Source of the DNA: a virus
Length of the DNA: 45,139 bases
Virus record (IMG/VR): IMGVR_UViG_3300030329_003224
Span: 1-45,139 of that record
Direction: 5' to 3' (one strand)
The notes under the pieces are model-generated. The model saw only the letters and a list, made by a program, of their open reading frames with translations, was not told the DNA's origin and did not search any database. Positions 1 to 8,831 of the stretch are shown here, one piece after another (the stretch's first letter is position 1; each line of letters starts with the position of its first letter). A program made the position numbers and the translations under genes.

Positions 1-1383
1 TTTTGGAAAGACTTTGCAATGCTATTTAATTCTGACATGTTAAAACAAAGACGTAAAGGATTAAAAACTGATGTTAACCACGCTGAATTAACAGAGGCCG
101 TTGGTAGATCTAAAAACCCAGCTATGGCTGCTTTAAATTATTTATTACAAAAAGGTTTTTTACCTACACAATTAGCGGATAGTTTTGCTATTGCCTCTGG
201 TGGTGCTACTTTTATTAGAAATAGAATAAATACTTATTTAAAAGATGGTTTAAGCAAAAAAGAGGCTGAAACAAAAGCTTTTGAAGATTTTCAAGAAATA
301 GCAGAAGCAACACAGCAGTCATCTAGACCAGATTTTATATCACAACAGCAAGCATCTCCACTTGGTAGATTAATACTAGCTTTTGCTAATACACCTATGC
401 AGTACGCAAGGTTAACCAAAAGAGCTATACAAGATTTAGCCGCTGGAAGAGGTGATGCTAAAACCCATATATCTAAAATAATATATTATGGCGCTGTGCA
501 AAATCTTATATTTGGAGCACTCCAATCAGCATTGTTCGCTTTAGCGTTTGATGACGACGAAGATGATAAAGAAAAAGATGCAGATGCTGAAAAGAAAAAA
601 ATGAGAGTACTTAATGGTATGCTAGATAGTATATTAAGAGGTATAGGTGTTGGTGGTGCCGTAGTTTCTACTATAAAAAATATGTTGATTAAGCTTGGGG
701 AAGAAAACAAAAAAGATTGGAATAAAGATTATGACAATGTTGTGATTGAAGGATTACAGGTATCACCACCTATAGGTTCTAAAGTTAGAAAACTTATAAG
801 TGCTGGAGATACTTATGATTATAACGAAGAAGTTATTCCAAGAATGAAAACGTTTGATGTTGATAATCCAATTTGGGAGGTTATTGGTAATGTTGTTTCT
901 GCAGTTACAAACGTCCCATTAGATAGACTTGTTAAGAAAACTAAAAATATTAAAGATTCTTTAGATGATCAGAATGAAACTTGGCAAAGAATAGCTTTAA
1001 TGCTTGGTTGGAATAGATGGGATTTAAGAATGGATAAACCTGAAGAGGTTGAGAGAATCAAAGAAGAAATCAAAAAAGAAAAAGCAGAAGCTAGAAAAGA
1101 AAAATATAGAATTGAAAAAGAACAAAGAGAAAAAGAAAAAGAAAAACAAAAAATAGAAGAGGGTAAAAAGAAACAAGCAAAAGAAAAAGAAGAGGGTAAA
1201 GAATTAACTTGTCTTAAATGTAAAAATCCTGTTGTGGCTGGTAAAAAATATTGTACAGTACACGAAAAAGCAGAACAAAGAGCTGATGGAAAAAAATCTC
1301 AATGTAAAAAGATTAAAAGTAATGGCAAACGATGTGGTATGCAAACAAGTAGTAAAAGTGGATATTGTTACTATCATGATTAA
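1..1383 (+). CDS. Large virion-associated protein, C-terminal part (5' truncated)
   Basis: The frame is open from base 1, so the ATG at 19 is probably internal and this is the end of a longer protein. About 460 residues are visible. A helical part with a hydrophobic stretch (near residues 160-185) is followed by an acidic run, then a long Lys/Glu-rich coiled coil (about residues 345-400). The tail carries two Cys/His clusters, CLKCKNP...KKYCTVH and CKKIKSNGKRC...GYCYYH, which look like zinc-binding knuckles; the second resembles the DUF5763 pattern. The helical body resembles the ends of very large polyvalent proteins that phages inject or carry inside the virion. That role is inferred from similarity of style and from its place before structural genes. 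Confidence 0.7.
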   Translation, partial: FWKDFAMLFNSDMLKQRRKGLKTDVNHAELTEAVGRSKNPAMAALNYLLQKGFLPTQLADSFAIASGGATFIRNRINTYLKDGLSKKEAETKAFEDFQEIAEATQQSSRPDFISQQQASPLGRLILAFANTPMQYARLTKRAIQDLAAGRGDAKTHISKIIYYGAVQNLIFGALQSALFALAFDDDEDDKEKDADAEKKKMRVLNGMLDSILRGIGVGGAVVSTIKNMLIKLGEENKKDWNKDYDNVVIEGLQVSPPIGSKVRKLISAGDTYDYNEEVIPRMKTFDVDNPIWEVIGNVVSAVTNVPLDRLVKKTKNIKDSLDDQNETWQRIALMLGWNRWDLRMDKPEEVERIKEEIKKEKAEARKEKYRIEKEQREKEKEKQKIEEGKKKQAKEKEEGKELTCLKCKNPVVAGKKYCTVHEKAEQRADGKKSQCKKIKSNGKRCGMQTSSKSGYCYYHD

Positions 1384-1432
1384 AAAATAACAAAAACAAG
1401 TGATTTTACATAAAAGGAAAAATATTTAAACA

Positions 1433-2524
1433 ATGAAAAGATTAATAATATTATTAATAACTATTTTAATAGCCTGTTCGGCACCTAAAAAATGTTGTGC
1501 ACAAGGAGAAATAGACTTTAAAAAGTTATTAAAATTTTCAACATTTTACACTGCTGTAAATGGTGGTACTTCATTATCTGATGTTAATGTTTTTTCTGTA
1601 GATAACGGATTATCGACTCAAACCATTTCAACTCCTTATGATTACAATTTTACTATAGGTTTACGTAAAATAGCGAGATTTGGATATGAGAATAAAGCAC
1701 AAACTTTTTACGATGGAACCGAATCAAATTATAGTGATGCAGCCACTGTAGGTAAAGTTAAAGGAGTTGAATATTTATTTGAAGTAGATTACAAAAGACA
1801 AGAAGGTGTAAACTATATGGATCAACACCATTTTATTAGATATAGTTCTGATGACGGTTGTCCTAGTGGTTTATGCGTAAACTTTTTTGCTTTAAAATTA
1901 GAATATTTAGAAGATGGTTTCGCTGATATAAAATACTTTGAAGCGTCGGAAAGATATAGACATCGCAAATCTAAAAATCTATCTTGGAACATTGGCTTTG
2001 TTCATAGATTAGCAGAACCTTATGGATATAATCCTTTAGATGAGTGGATGTTGTCGAACGGTAATTTACATTATACTTATTTAGCATTACAAGAAGGTTA
2101 TACTGTAGATGTCGCTAACAGTGAATATTATAATCCAAATGGAGAGCTAGTTGCCACTAGCGCTGAGGTTTGGGAAGCGGTAGTTATACCAGAAGTATTA
2201 TCTGATTATACTGAGAAAAAAAGAAACGAATTAGAAAATATAATACAACACTCATTAGTTATAGGATTTGATTATTATAAATATACAAAACAAACGTGGT
2301 TACACGCTTGGGGAAGTTTAATGCCTTGGCATTATAACGATGGTAAAGAGTTTTCATATCATAATTATATAGAAGATAAACAATGGAATGATTATTCTAT
2401 GGGGTTAATTTATGGTATAAAAGTTAATAAACACTTAGGATATTTCGTAGAAGGAAAATACAATAAGTATTGGAACAGAGAGTGGTACGACTTTAAATTA
2501 GGATTAAATTATACAATATTTTAA
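1433..2524 (+). CDS. Exported outer-membrane beta-barrel-like protein
   Basis: 363 residues. The N-terminus is a signal peptide with a possible lipobox (LIAC, Cys15) and a second possible cut before Gln24 (CCAQ), so it could be a lipoprotein or a signal-peptidase-I substrate. The body has many alternating aromatic strands (for example LSWNIGFVHRL, YSMGLIYGIKV, YDFKLGLNYTIF) and ends in Phe, typical of outer-membrane barrels. No family was recognised. It starts the exported cargo block and is followed after one base by the next gene. It may alter the surface of the infected host; this is an inference. Confidence 0.65.
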   Translation: MKRLIILLITILIACSAPKKCCAQGEIDFKKLLKFSTFYTAVNGGTSLSDVNVFSVDNGLSTQTISTPYDYNFTIGLRKIARFGYENKAQTFYDGTESNYSDAATVGKVKGVEYLFEVDYKRQEGVNYMDQHHFIRYSSDDGCPSGLCVNFFALKLEYLEDGFADIKYFEASERYRHRKSKNLSWNIGFVHRLAEPYGYNPLDEWMLSNGNLHYTYLALQEGYTVDVANSEYYNPNGELVATSAEVWEAVVIPEVLSDYTEKKRNELENIIQHSLVIGFDYYKYTKQTWLHAWGSLMPWHYNDGKEFSYHNYIEDKQWNDYSMGLIYGIKVNKHLGYFVEGKYNKYWNREWYDFKLGLNYTIF

Positions 2525-2525
2525 C

Positions 2526-2840
2526 ATGACATATACACCGTTTAAAATGAAAGGACCGAGTTTATATAGAAATTCACCAGCTAAACAAAAAAAAGATCAA
2601 GTAAAAATAGTTGGAGAACAAACCGGTGAAATCAAGAAAGATAAGAAAGGACAAAAATATGTATTGCAAGATTACGACACGGAGAGTGGTGTAATGAAAG
2701 GTGATACTATACAGTTGTCTGGTGATTTTCCTAAAGTAGATAATTATTTAATGGGAGGTGATTACCACGGTAAAGAAACAAAACAAAGCAAGAAAAGAAA
2801 AAAGGGACCCAAAACTTACAATATAAGAACAGAAAAATAA
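2526..2840 (+). CDS. Small basic protein with PFKMKG tag and SPAK motif
   Basis: 104 residues, Lys-rich. The N-terminus holds the PFKMKG tag (residues 5-10) followed by NSPAKQKK. The same tag and SPxK motif occur in at least six other genes here (around 27.3-30.1 kb and 34.1-36.0 kb). The middle has an ordinary mixed composition (GQKYVLQDYDTESG), and the tail is basic. No enzyme motif is visible. Its stop overlaps the next start by one base. A role as a DNA-binding or internal virion protein is inferred from the shared tag only. Confidence 0.7.
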   Translation: MTYTPFKMKGPSLYRNSPAKQKKDQVKIVGEQTGEIKKDKKGQKYVLQDYDTESGVMKGDTIQLSGDFPKVDNYLMGGDYHGKETKQSKKRKKGPKTYNIRTEK

Positions 2841-3121
2841 TGGCAAAAGAATTAAATGAAGACACAGGTTTTGTACTAAGTATAAAAACAATGATAGCTA
2901 TAGGCTTCGCAATGGCAACTTTAATAAGTATGTGGTTTATGCTTCAAGCAGATATCGCAGAAGCAAAAGAATTACCAGCTCCAGTACCTGATGAGGTTAC
3001 TAGAATGGAGTTTAACATGAAGGATCAAATGATTCGTAATACTATTATGGACACGCAGAAGGATGTACAAGAAATTAAAGCGTCTATTGAGAAAATAGAA
3101 GATAAACTATATAACAGATAA
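2840..3121 (+). CDS. Small single-pass membrane protein with coiled coil
   Basis: 93 residues: a short polar N-terminus, one transmembrane helix (about residues 16-36, MIAIGFAMATLISMWFML), then a charged helix-forming tail with heptad character (residues 55-92). The topology would suit a spanin-like, holin-accessory or envelope-anchored protein, but no family was recognised. Start and stop are tightly coupled with both neighbours. Confidence 0.65.
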   Translation: MAKELNEDTGFVLSIKTMIAIGFAMATLISMWFMLQADIAEAKELPAPVPDEVTRMEFNMKDQMIRNTIMDTQKDVQEIKASIEKIEDKLYNR

Positions 3122-3126
3122 ATTAA

Positions 3127-3450
3127 ATGGAAAAAGTATTATTATTACTATTGCTACCTATATTTAGCTTTAGCCAAATAAAAGTAACACAGTTTAACGC
3201 GGGGTGGAATAGTGCTAACGACGTTAAATGGGTTCAAAGTTTAACCGATTGTAAAACTATTGCTTATACAGATATAGCTAAAGATACAGAAGCACAAACA
3301 AAATATAAAATAGCAGTTGTACCTACTATTATTATATTTAAAGACGGAGAAGAAGTTTATAGGTTTCAAGCTGATCTTAGTTTTAAAATGATAGCAACTA
3401 GAGAGGAAGTACAAGAAGAAATAGATAATCAATTAATGAGTGACTTTTAA
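3127..3450 (+). CDS. Exported thioredoxin-like protein without CxxC
   Basis: 107 residues with a leucine-rich signal peptide ending SFSQ, so the mature protein would begin with Gln17, as is usual in Bacteroidetes. The mature part has a thioredoxin-like core: KYKIAVVPTIIIFKDGEEVYRF gives the cis-Pro loop (VPT) and the following strands. The expected CxxC is missing; only one Cys (TDCKTI) remains, so redox activity is doubtful and a binding role is possible. The leader is nearly the same as that of the next gene, which abuts it directly. Confidence 0.65.
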   Translation: MEKVLLLLLLPIFSFSQIKVTQFNAGWNSANDVKWVQSLTDCKTIAYTDIAKDTEAQTKYKIAVVPTIIIFKDGEEVYRFQADLSFKMIATREEVQEEIDNQLMSDF

Positions 3451-6051
3451 ATGAAGAAAATATTACTACTATTATTATTACCAATAATAACTTTTGCGCA
3501 AAAAGAAGTTGTTATACATATAAAAACCGATACATATCCAGGAGAAACAAGATGGACGTTGTATAAAGATGCTTATCAAGGAGACACTATAGCATATGTT
3601 CCTTATGGTCATTATACTCAAGGTAACACCATGCATCGGGATACTATTTATATGGCTGATAGTATTACTAATATTTCTTGGGTTATATTTGATAGTTATG
3701 GCGATGGTATTAATAATGGAGAGTATTATGTTACTATATGTGGAGATACTGTTGTTAATTATCCTGTTAGTACGTTTACAACTGGTTTAATACATAATAG
3801 AACTGTTCCACAATGCATGCCTAATCCTCCTCCAGGAGTACCAGCTAAAGTTATTATTAATTTAGATCAATATCAAAGCGAAACTTCTTGGGATATAAAA
3901 GATACAAATGGTATTACTTACGCTTCAGGTGGAGGATATAATTCTCAACCTGATTATGCTACGGTAATAGAACACGTGCTTATACCTAAAGGAGATTTAG
4001 TATTTACTATATATGACACGTATGGAGACGGGTTAAATGGTGCTTTATGGCAAGGTCAAGATGGGTCTTATTACGTAACACAATGTAATGATACATTAAT
4101 ATATGGTATAGATCCGGCTTTTGGAAATGATACCTCTCATGTGTTTGTATCTGATTCTTGTCCTCCTATACTTGGCTGTACGGACGATGATTATGTAGAA
4201 TGGAATCCATTTGCAACAGTTGATGATGGAAGTTGTCAAACATTAAAAATTTTTGGATGTATAGATAGCACTATGTTTAACTATGATCCAAACGCAAACA
4301 CAATGGAACTAATTGACACTTGTGTTTACACATTAATATTACATGATTTAATGGGTAACGGTTGGGTAGGTTCACACTTAAAACTTATTCATCCAGATAC
4401 CACGTATCAATTTACTCACACTGGCGGTTTTAGTGATGTATATTATGTAGGATTAACAGCTCCAGATCCAATAACTTTTAGATTTCATATATCTACTCAA
4501 GCTAGTTTAACTACTATAGAGTGTGGGTTTACTCTGATTAACCCAGAAGGAGATACAATGATAAGTATACAGCCTCCTTTTATACAACCACTGTTTTCTT
4601 ACAATCTAATTACGAATTGTGGTAACACTTGCGAAGAAAAAGTATTTGGATGTTTAGATTCATTAGCAGTAAACCATGATACTTTAGCAAATACAGATGA
4701 TAGTAGTTGTTATTATATGCCGGGCTGTATGAACTCTTCTTATTTAGAATATTATACACAGGGGTTTGTGGCTGATCATGATAACGGTAGTTGTACTACT
4801 TTAGCTGTTTGGGGATGTATAGATAGCACAGCATTCAATTATGATCCGCTAGCTAACATAGACAATGGGGGTTGTTTACCAATAATAACAGGTTGTATGC
4901 AGCCTTTAGCATTTAATTACAATCCAAACGCTAATACACCAGACACTTGTATACCTGTTATATATGGCTGTACTTCACCTATAGCTTTTAATTATGATAG
5001 TTTAGCTAATACAGATGATGGTAGTTGTATAGGTATTAATTATGGGTGTACTGATTCTACAATGTGGAATTATTCTCCAAGCGCTAACGTAGATGATGGT
5101 AGTTGTGTTCCTTATATCTATGGGTGCATGGATCCAACCATGTGGAATTATGATCCATTAGCTAATACAGACAATGGTGCTTGTATAGAGTTTGCTTATG
5201 GGTGTACTGACTCAACAATGTTTAACTATGATCCTATAGCAAATACTGATAATGGTACCTGTATCCCGTTTATTTATGGGTGTACAAATCCTATAGCTCT
5301 TAATTATTGTGATTCTTGTAATACAGACGATTTTAGCTGTGTACTTCCAATATATGGATGTACTGATAGTACAATGTTTAATTATAATCCTTTAGCAAAT
5401 GTCGATAACAACACTTGTGTACCATTCGTTTATGGTTGCACTGATCCTAGCATGCTTAACTATAATGCTCAAGCCAATACTGAGGATTTTAGTTGTATCC
5501 CTTATATTTATGGCTGTACCGATAGTACTGCCCTTAATTATGATTCGTTGGCTAATACTGAAAACGGCTCTTGTATTACCATTATTGAAGGCTGTATGGA
5601 CCAATCGGCATATAATTATAATATCAATGCTAATGTTCATGATAGCATTTCTTGTCTTTTCGCTGCTCCTTGTGCCACTGGCCCTGGAAATCCATATTGG
5701 CTTAATGACCCTTGTTATGCGTGGGTAATATCAGTAGACGATTATTGTTGCGAGAACGAATGGGATACTATATGTCAAGCAACATATAATTATTGCGAAA
5801 ACTCTTGGGTAGGAGAAATACCAACTAGAATAACTTTAGAAGAAGCATTAATAATATATCCAAACCCAACAAGTGACAAAGTTAATATAAATAAAAATGT
5901 TGATATAAATGTATTTAATATTTTAGGGGATATGGTTATATCCAAAACAAATATAAATGTCTTAGATGTAACGATATTAAGTCCTGGAACGTATAATTTA
6001 CAAATAATATACAACGGAAAAATTATAAACAAAAGAATAATAAAAAAATAA
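3451..6051 (+). CDS. Secreted Cys-repeat protein with T9SS sorting domain
   Basis: 866 residues. A signal peptide ends TFAQ. Next come two related domains of about 100 residues with DSYGDG and DTYGDG loops (near residues 20-235) and a third, weaker one (near 295-385). Residues about 240-740 carry some 15 repeats of the form GCxDxxxxNYxxxANxDDGSC, each with two Cys and several Asp, likely disulphide-bonded and possibly calcium-binding. The last 65 residues (IYPNPTSDKVNI...GTYNLQIIYNGK...IIKK) match the type A T9SS sorting domain that carries proteins across the Bacteroidetes outer membrane. All parts are typical of flavobacterial surface proteins and unexpected in a phage. It was probably acquired from a host. 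Its function is unknown; surface display or release from infected cells is inferred. Confidence 0.8.
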   Translation: MKKILLLLLLPIITFAQKEVVIHIKTDTYPGETRWTLYKDAYQGDTIAYVPYGHYTQGNTMHRDTIYMADSITNISWVIFDSYGDGINNGEYYVTICGDTVVNYPVSTFTTGLIHNRTVPQCMPNPPPGVPAKVIINLDQYQSETSWDIKDTNGITYASGGGYNSQPDYATVIEHVLIPKGDLVFTIYDTYGDGLNGALWQGQDGSYYVTQCNDTLIYGIDPAFGNDTSHVFVSDSCPPILGCTDDDYVEWNPFATVDDGSCQTLKIFGCIDSTMFNYDPNANTMELIDTCVYTLILHDLMGNGWVGSHLKLIHPDTTYQFTHTGGFSDVYYVGLTAPDPITFRFHISTQASLTTIECGFTLINPEGDTMISIQPPFIQPLFSYNLITNCGNTCEEKVFGCLDSLAVNHDTLANTDDSSCYYMPGCMNSSYLEYYTQGFVADHDNGSCTTLAVWGCIDSTAFNYDPLANIDNGGCLPIITGCMQPLAFNYNPNANTPDTCIPVIYGCTSPIAFNYDSLANTDDGSCIGINYGCTDSTMWNYSPSANVDDGSCVPYIYGCMDPTMWNYDPLANTDNGACIEFAYGCTDSTMFNYDPIANTDNGTCIPFIYGCTNPIALNYCDSCNTDDFSCVLPIYGCTDSTMFNYNPLANVDNNTCVPFVYGCTDPSMLNYNAQANTEDFSCIPYIYGCTDSTALNYDSLANTENGSCITIIEGCMDQSAYNYNINANVHDSISCLFAAPCATGPGNPYWLNDPCYAWVISVDDYCCENEWDTICQATYNYCENSWVGEIPTRITLEEALIIYPNPTSDKVNINKNVDINVFNILGDMVISKTNINVLDVTILSPGTYNLQIIYNGKIINKRIIKK
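4171..5670 (+). repeat. Tandem Cys/Asp protein repeats coded within the T9SS protein
   Basis: About 15 tandem coding repeats of 20-25 codons with consensus GCTDSTMFNYDPLANTDDGS followed by Cys. DNA identity between copies is moderate (tgtactgattctaca, tatgggtgt and aatacagatgat recur), so the array is old enough to have diverged but keeps its Cys spacing. Arrays of this kind can change copy number by recombination. Confidence 0.75.
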
Positions 6052-6438
6052 ATGGCAACAATAACACCAAGAAAAATAGTAGAAGGAGGTTTAGCAGAGA
6101 GTTTATCTACTTGTGCTACCGGTGGAGATGAATTTTTAAATTCAGGAATTGAATTTTTACACATTGTAAATGACCACGCTAGTGTTCAATATACTATCAC
6201 GGTGACAGCTCAAACAACATCTATTAGACATCCTAGTTACGGAATTGTAACTAAAGCAAATCAAGAGATAAATGTCGCGGCTGGCGCTGAAGCTTTTATG
6301 GGTCCTTTTAAACAAGGCGCTTTTAACGACGCGAATAACAAGGTTCAAATTACATATAAAGTTACATCAGATAGTTCTGCTATTGGTAGTGGAGCTCATT
6401 TATTAAAAATAGAAGTATTATATTTAGATAATCAATAA
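6052..6438 (+). CDS. Putative small virion protein
   Basis: 128 residues, rich in beta strands and small residues, without signal peptide or membrane helix. It follows the T9SS protein stop without a gap and begins the run of small structural-type genes. The second half (NNKVQITYKVTSDSSAIGSGAHLLKIEVLYL) looks like a beta-sandwich edge. Composition and position suggest a virion decoration or fibre-associated protein; no family was recognised. Confidence 0.6.
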   Translation: MATITPRKIVEGGLAESLSTCATGGDEFLNSGIEFLHIVNDHASVQYTITVTAQTTSIRHPSYGIVTKANQEINVAAGAEAFMGPFKQGAFNDANNKVQITYKVTSDSSAIGSGAHLLKIEVLYLDNQ

Positions 6439-6449
6439 AAAATTAAAAT

Positions 6450-6857
6450 ATGGCAACAGTAACAGCAGCAATCACTTTATCTAGTGCAGCAGGTGATTTA
6501 ACAACAGATGCACTATCATTATCAGACTCTGTGTCTACAACAATAACAAATATGGCTACAACAGGTTTAGCTAGATCAAAAGTATCTGCTACAGCGGTTC
6601 ATGCTACAGCTACAGTATTATACACAGCAGATGATTATGCTGCTGGGCCACATTTGTATATTAAAAATACTGCGGCTTCAGCGTCAGAATATATTTGGGT
6701 ATACGATGATACAACGTCTGGTGATCCAGTTATATTAAAAATGGCAGGAGGTGATTGGGCGTTTATGCCTATAAAAGGTGATAAGACTTTAAAAGCTTAT
6801 GCACCAAGCGGTAACAATCCGTATATAGAATATATGGTATTTGGAACAGATCAATAA
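6450..6857 (+). CDS. Virion protein, paralogue 1 of a tandem set of three
   Basis: 135 residues, Ala/Thr-rich beta protein starting MATVTAAITLSSAAGDLTTD. It aligns with the next two genes along its length: an ITLxSA start, a central YIKNTAASASEYIWVYDD segment, then GGDWAFMPIKGD and a PYIEYMVFG end. Such small proteins are commonly capsid decoration or tail-surface proteins in marine phages; that role is inferred. Confidence 0.65.
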   Translation: MATVTAAITLSSAAGDLTTDALSLSDSVSTTITNMATTGLARSKVSATAVHATATVLYTADDYAAGPHLYIKNTAASASEYIWVYDDTTSGDPVILKMAGGDWAFMPIKGDKTLKAYAPSGNNPYIEYMVFGTDQ

Positions 6858-6886
6858 ATAATTAATTAATAACAAACAACAATAAT

Positions 6887-7312
6887 ATGCCTACAGCATC
6901 AATTACACTAACTAGCGCGGATATAGCGGGAGATCCAGTTAATGTGTCTAAAACGTCAACCTGCTACAAAGCAGATTCAACAACTCCCCTAGATCAAACT
7001 AATGGTTTGCAAAGATTAATTTTAACTACGAGTGCAGCTAAAGAAATATATTCAGCTGAAAACGCTTCGGCAACTCTTGGTTTAAATAAAAACGCTAAAA
7101 TATTTATTAGAAACGCTTCAACGGTTTCTACTGAGTATATTACTGTAACTATCAACGCAACGGTAATTGGAAAGCTATATGCTGGACAATGGTTGTTTAT
7201 GCCTTGGAGTCAAAACGATACTGCTGCTGATATTAAAGTAACAGCTTCTGCGGCCGGTAAAAACATGCCAGTTGAACACATGTTAATGCATGAGGGATAC
7301 TTTAACGCTTAA
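6887..7312 (+). CDS. Virion protein, paralogue 2 of a tandem set of three
   Basis: 141 residues. Shared landmarks with both neighbours are FIRNASTVSTEYITVTI, LYAGQWLFMPWSQND and MPVEHMLMHEG. The spacing of these blocks is the same in all three, pointing to tandem duplication followed by divergence. An A/T-rich leader of 29 bases separates it from the gene before it. Confidence 0.65.
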   Translation: MPTASITLTSADIAGDPVNVSKTSTCYKADSTTPLDQTNGLQRLILTTSAAKEIYSAENASATLGLNKNAKIFIRNASTVSTEYITVTINATVIGKLYAGQWLFMPWSQNDTAADIKVTASAAGKNMPVEHMLMHEGYFNA

Positions 7313-7340
7313 TAAATTATAAACTTAAAAAATAAAAAAA

Positions 7341-7766
7341 ATGCCAACAACAACAGCAACGATATCGCTAACGAACGATATATCATCTGTTCCGGTTAAT
7401 ATATCTGCTTCTTTTAATTTGTTAAAAGCTGGTAGCACGGAGGGGATGAATCAAATGACTTCGAAAAGAAAAATATACACTAGCACTGACCAGGTAGATA
7501 TGATACCTTTTGGTGATGCTGGTGGTGAAACACATAACTTTGTATATATATTCAACGCTTCTTCAACATCAACTGATTACATTACAGTAACACAAACTGA
7601 TTCACCAGGTGGATCAAGTACTGAGGTTATTGTAGAGCAAATAGGTAGATTGTATGCGGGTGATTGGATGTTTATTCCTTGGAACGCAGCAGACGCTACA
7701 CAAGATATAGCTATTAAACCTAGCACTGCTAATGAAATGCCTATTGAATATATACTAATAAGCTAA
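7341..7766 (+). CDS. Virion protein, paralogue 3 of a tandem set of three
   Basis: 141 residues, starting MPTTTATISLTNDISSVPVN. It carries YIFNASSTSTDYITVTQ, RLYAGDWMFIPWNAAD and MPIEYILIS, the same ordered landmarks as the two genes upstream. It has a longer loop between the YITVT strand and the LYAGDW motif. Its stop codon overlaps the next start by one base. Confidence 0.65.
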   Translation: MPTTTATISLTNDISSVPVNISASFNLLKAGSTEGMNQMTSKRKIYTSTDQVDMIPFGDAGGETHNFVYIFNASSTSTDYITVTQTDSPGGSSTEVIVEQIGRLYAGDWMFIPWNAADATQDIAIKPSTANEMPIEYILIS

Positions 7767-8230
7767 TGAAACTTCAAGTATTAAGATTCAACTCGCAATC
7801 TGATTCTACAAATGGTCTTTTATTTGATGTAACAAACGGAACAAAGTTTCTTTGTTATACATTAGAAGATGAAAAAAGAGAAGATAAGATTATGGGTGAA
7901 ACCCGTATTCCTGCGGGTACGTATAAGATATTACTTCGTAAAGAAGGAGGTTTTCACGCTCGTTATACCAAAAAATATGGTAGTATGCACAAAGGAATGT
8001 TACATGTGCAAGACGTTCCTAATTTTAAATGGATACTTATACATACTGGTAACACAGATGAGCACACGGCTGGATGTCTTATATTAGGTGATTCACAAGA
8101 GAATAATACTCTTGTTAAAGATGGTTTTATTGGTAGATCAACTCAGGCTTACAAAAGAGTTTATCCACCAATAGCCGAAGCTTTAGAAAGTGGAGAAGAA
8201 GTAACAATTGAATATATTGATTTAGATTAA
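7766..8230 (+). CDS. DUF5675 family protein
   Basis: 154 residues. It matches the DUF5675 plan: CYTLEDEKREDK near residue 31, GETRIPAGTYKI, a DVPNFKWILIHTGNTDEHTAGC block (about residues 83-104) and a short C-terminal helix. The IHxGNTxxxTxGC arrangement, with His and Cys close together, recalls L,D-transpeptidase folds, so peptidoglycan-related activity is possible but not shown. In phages this family often lies near lysis or tail genes. Confidence 0.7.
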   Translation: MKLQVLRFNSQSDSTNGLLFDVTNGTKFLCYTLEDEKREDKIMGETRIPAGTYKILLRKEGGFHARYTKKYGSMHKGMLHVQDVPNFKWILIHTGNTDEHTAGCLILGDSQENNTLVKDGFIGRSTQAYKRVYPPIAEALESGEEVTIEYIDLD

Positions 8231-8231
8231 C

Positions 8232-8831
8232 ATGGAAACATTTCTTTTATTCGCGAGTGGAGGAGGAGGTTCTGATCCTTTAAATTGGTCTCAGGATGAG
8301 GCTATTTTATTATCTAGTACAGATTTAATTAGTATTAGACCTACCAGCTCAAGAACTTTAGAAATGACATTTAATGAAGCAACCGTTATATTAACAGTGA
8401 AAAACGGTTCTCATGTAGCTGTTATGAAAGCTATTGCTGTTGGAATAAATTCACAACAAAAAGCAGTTACTATAGCTGATTTTGATGCAAATATGCTTAT
8501 ACATAGAGATATTCGTGCTGTAGAAATAAATCCTAGTGTAAATAATTATATACAACGTATAACAAACAATAGTAGAACAGAATTAACTGTACCTAGAGGT
8601 AAAATTAAAAACTGTATGATCGCTAATGTTGACGGTACTGATGCTGTGGCTTGTACTTTAGAATTATATGAAGGTACTGTTTATACCAAGCTTTTAGACC
8701 AACTTTCTATTCCAGCTAAATCAACACTTGTTTTAGAACCAAATGAGATATCATTTGACGATACAACTTATACTCTTCACGCTACATCTGGAGATGCTGC
8801 TGGAAAATTAACTTTTACATTTAACTACTAA
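8232..8831 (+). CDS. Virion protein with MxxFLxFA N-terminal module
   Basis: 199 residues. The first 75 residues (METFLLFASGGGG..., then LEMTFNEATVILTVKNGSHVAVMKAIA) align in layout with the N-termini of two later genes at 32385 and 33343. The rest is an unrelated beta-rich domain. It is therefore a shared module joined to a variable C-terminal part. It is coupled by a one-base overlap to the tail-fibre-like gene, which favours a structural role. Confidence 0.6.
   Translation: METFLLFASGGGGSDPLNWSQDEAILLSSTDLISIRPTSSRTLEMTFNEATVILTVKNGSHVAVMKAIAVGINSQQKAVTIADFDANMLIHRDIRAVEINPSVNNYIQRITNNSRTELTVPRGKIKNCMIANVDGTDAVACTLELYEGTVYTKLLDQLSIPAKSTLVLEPNEISFDDTTYTLHATSGDAAGKLTFTFNY

Noticed and set aside
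5790-6164. 124-codon open frame on the minus strand
   Set aside because: It is antisense to the T9SS sorting domain and to the next gene, both clearly coding on the plus strand.
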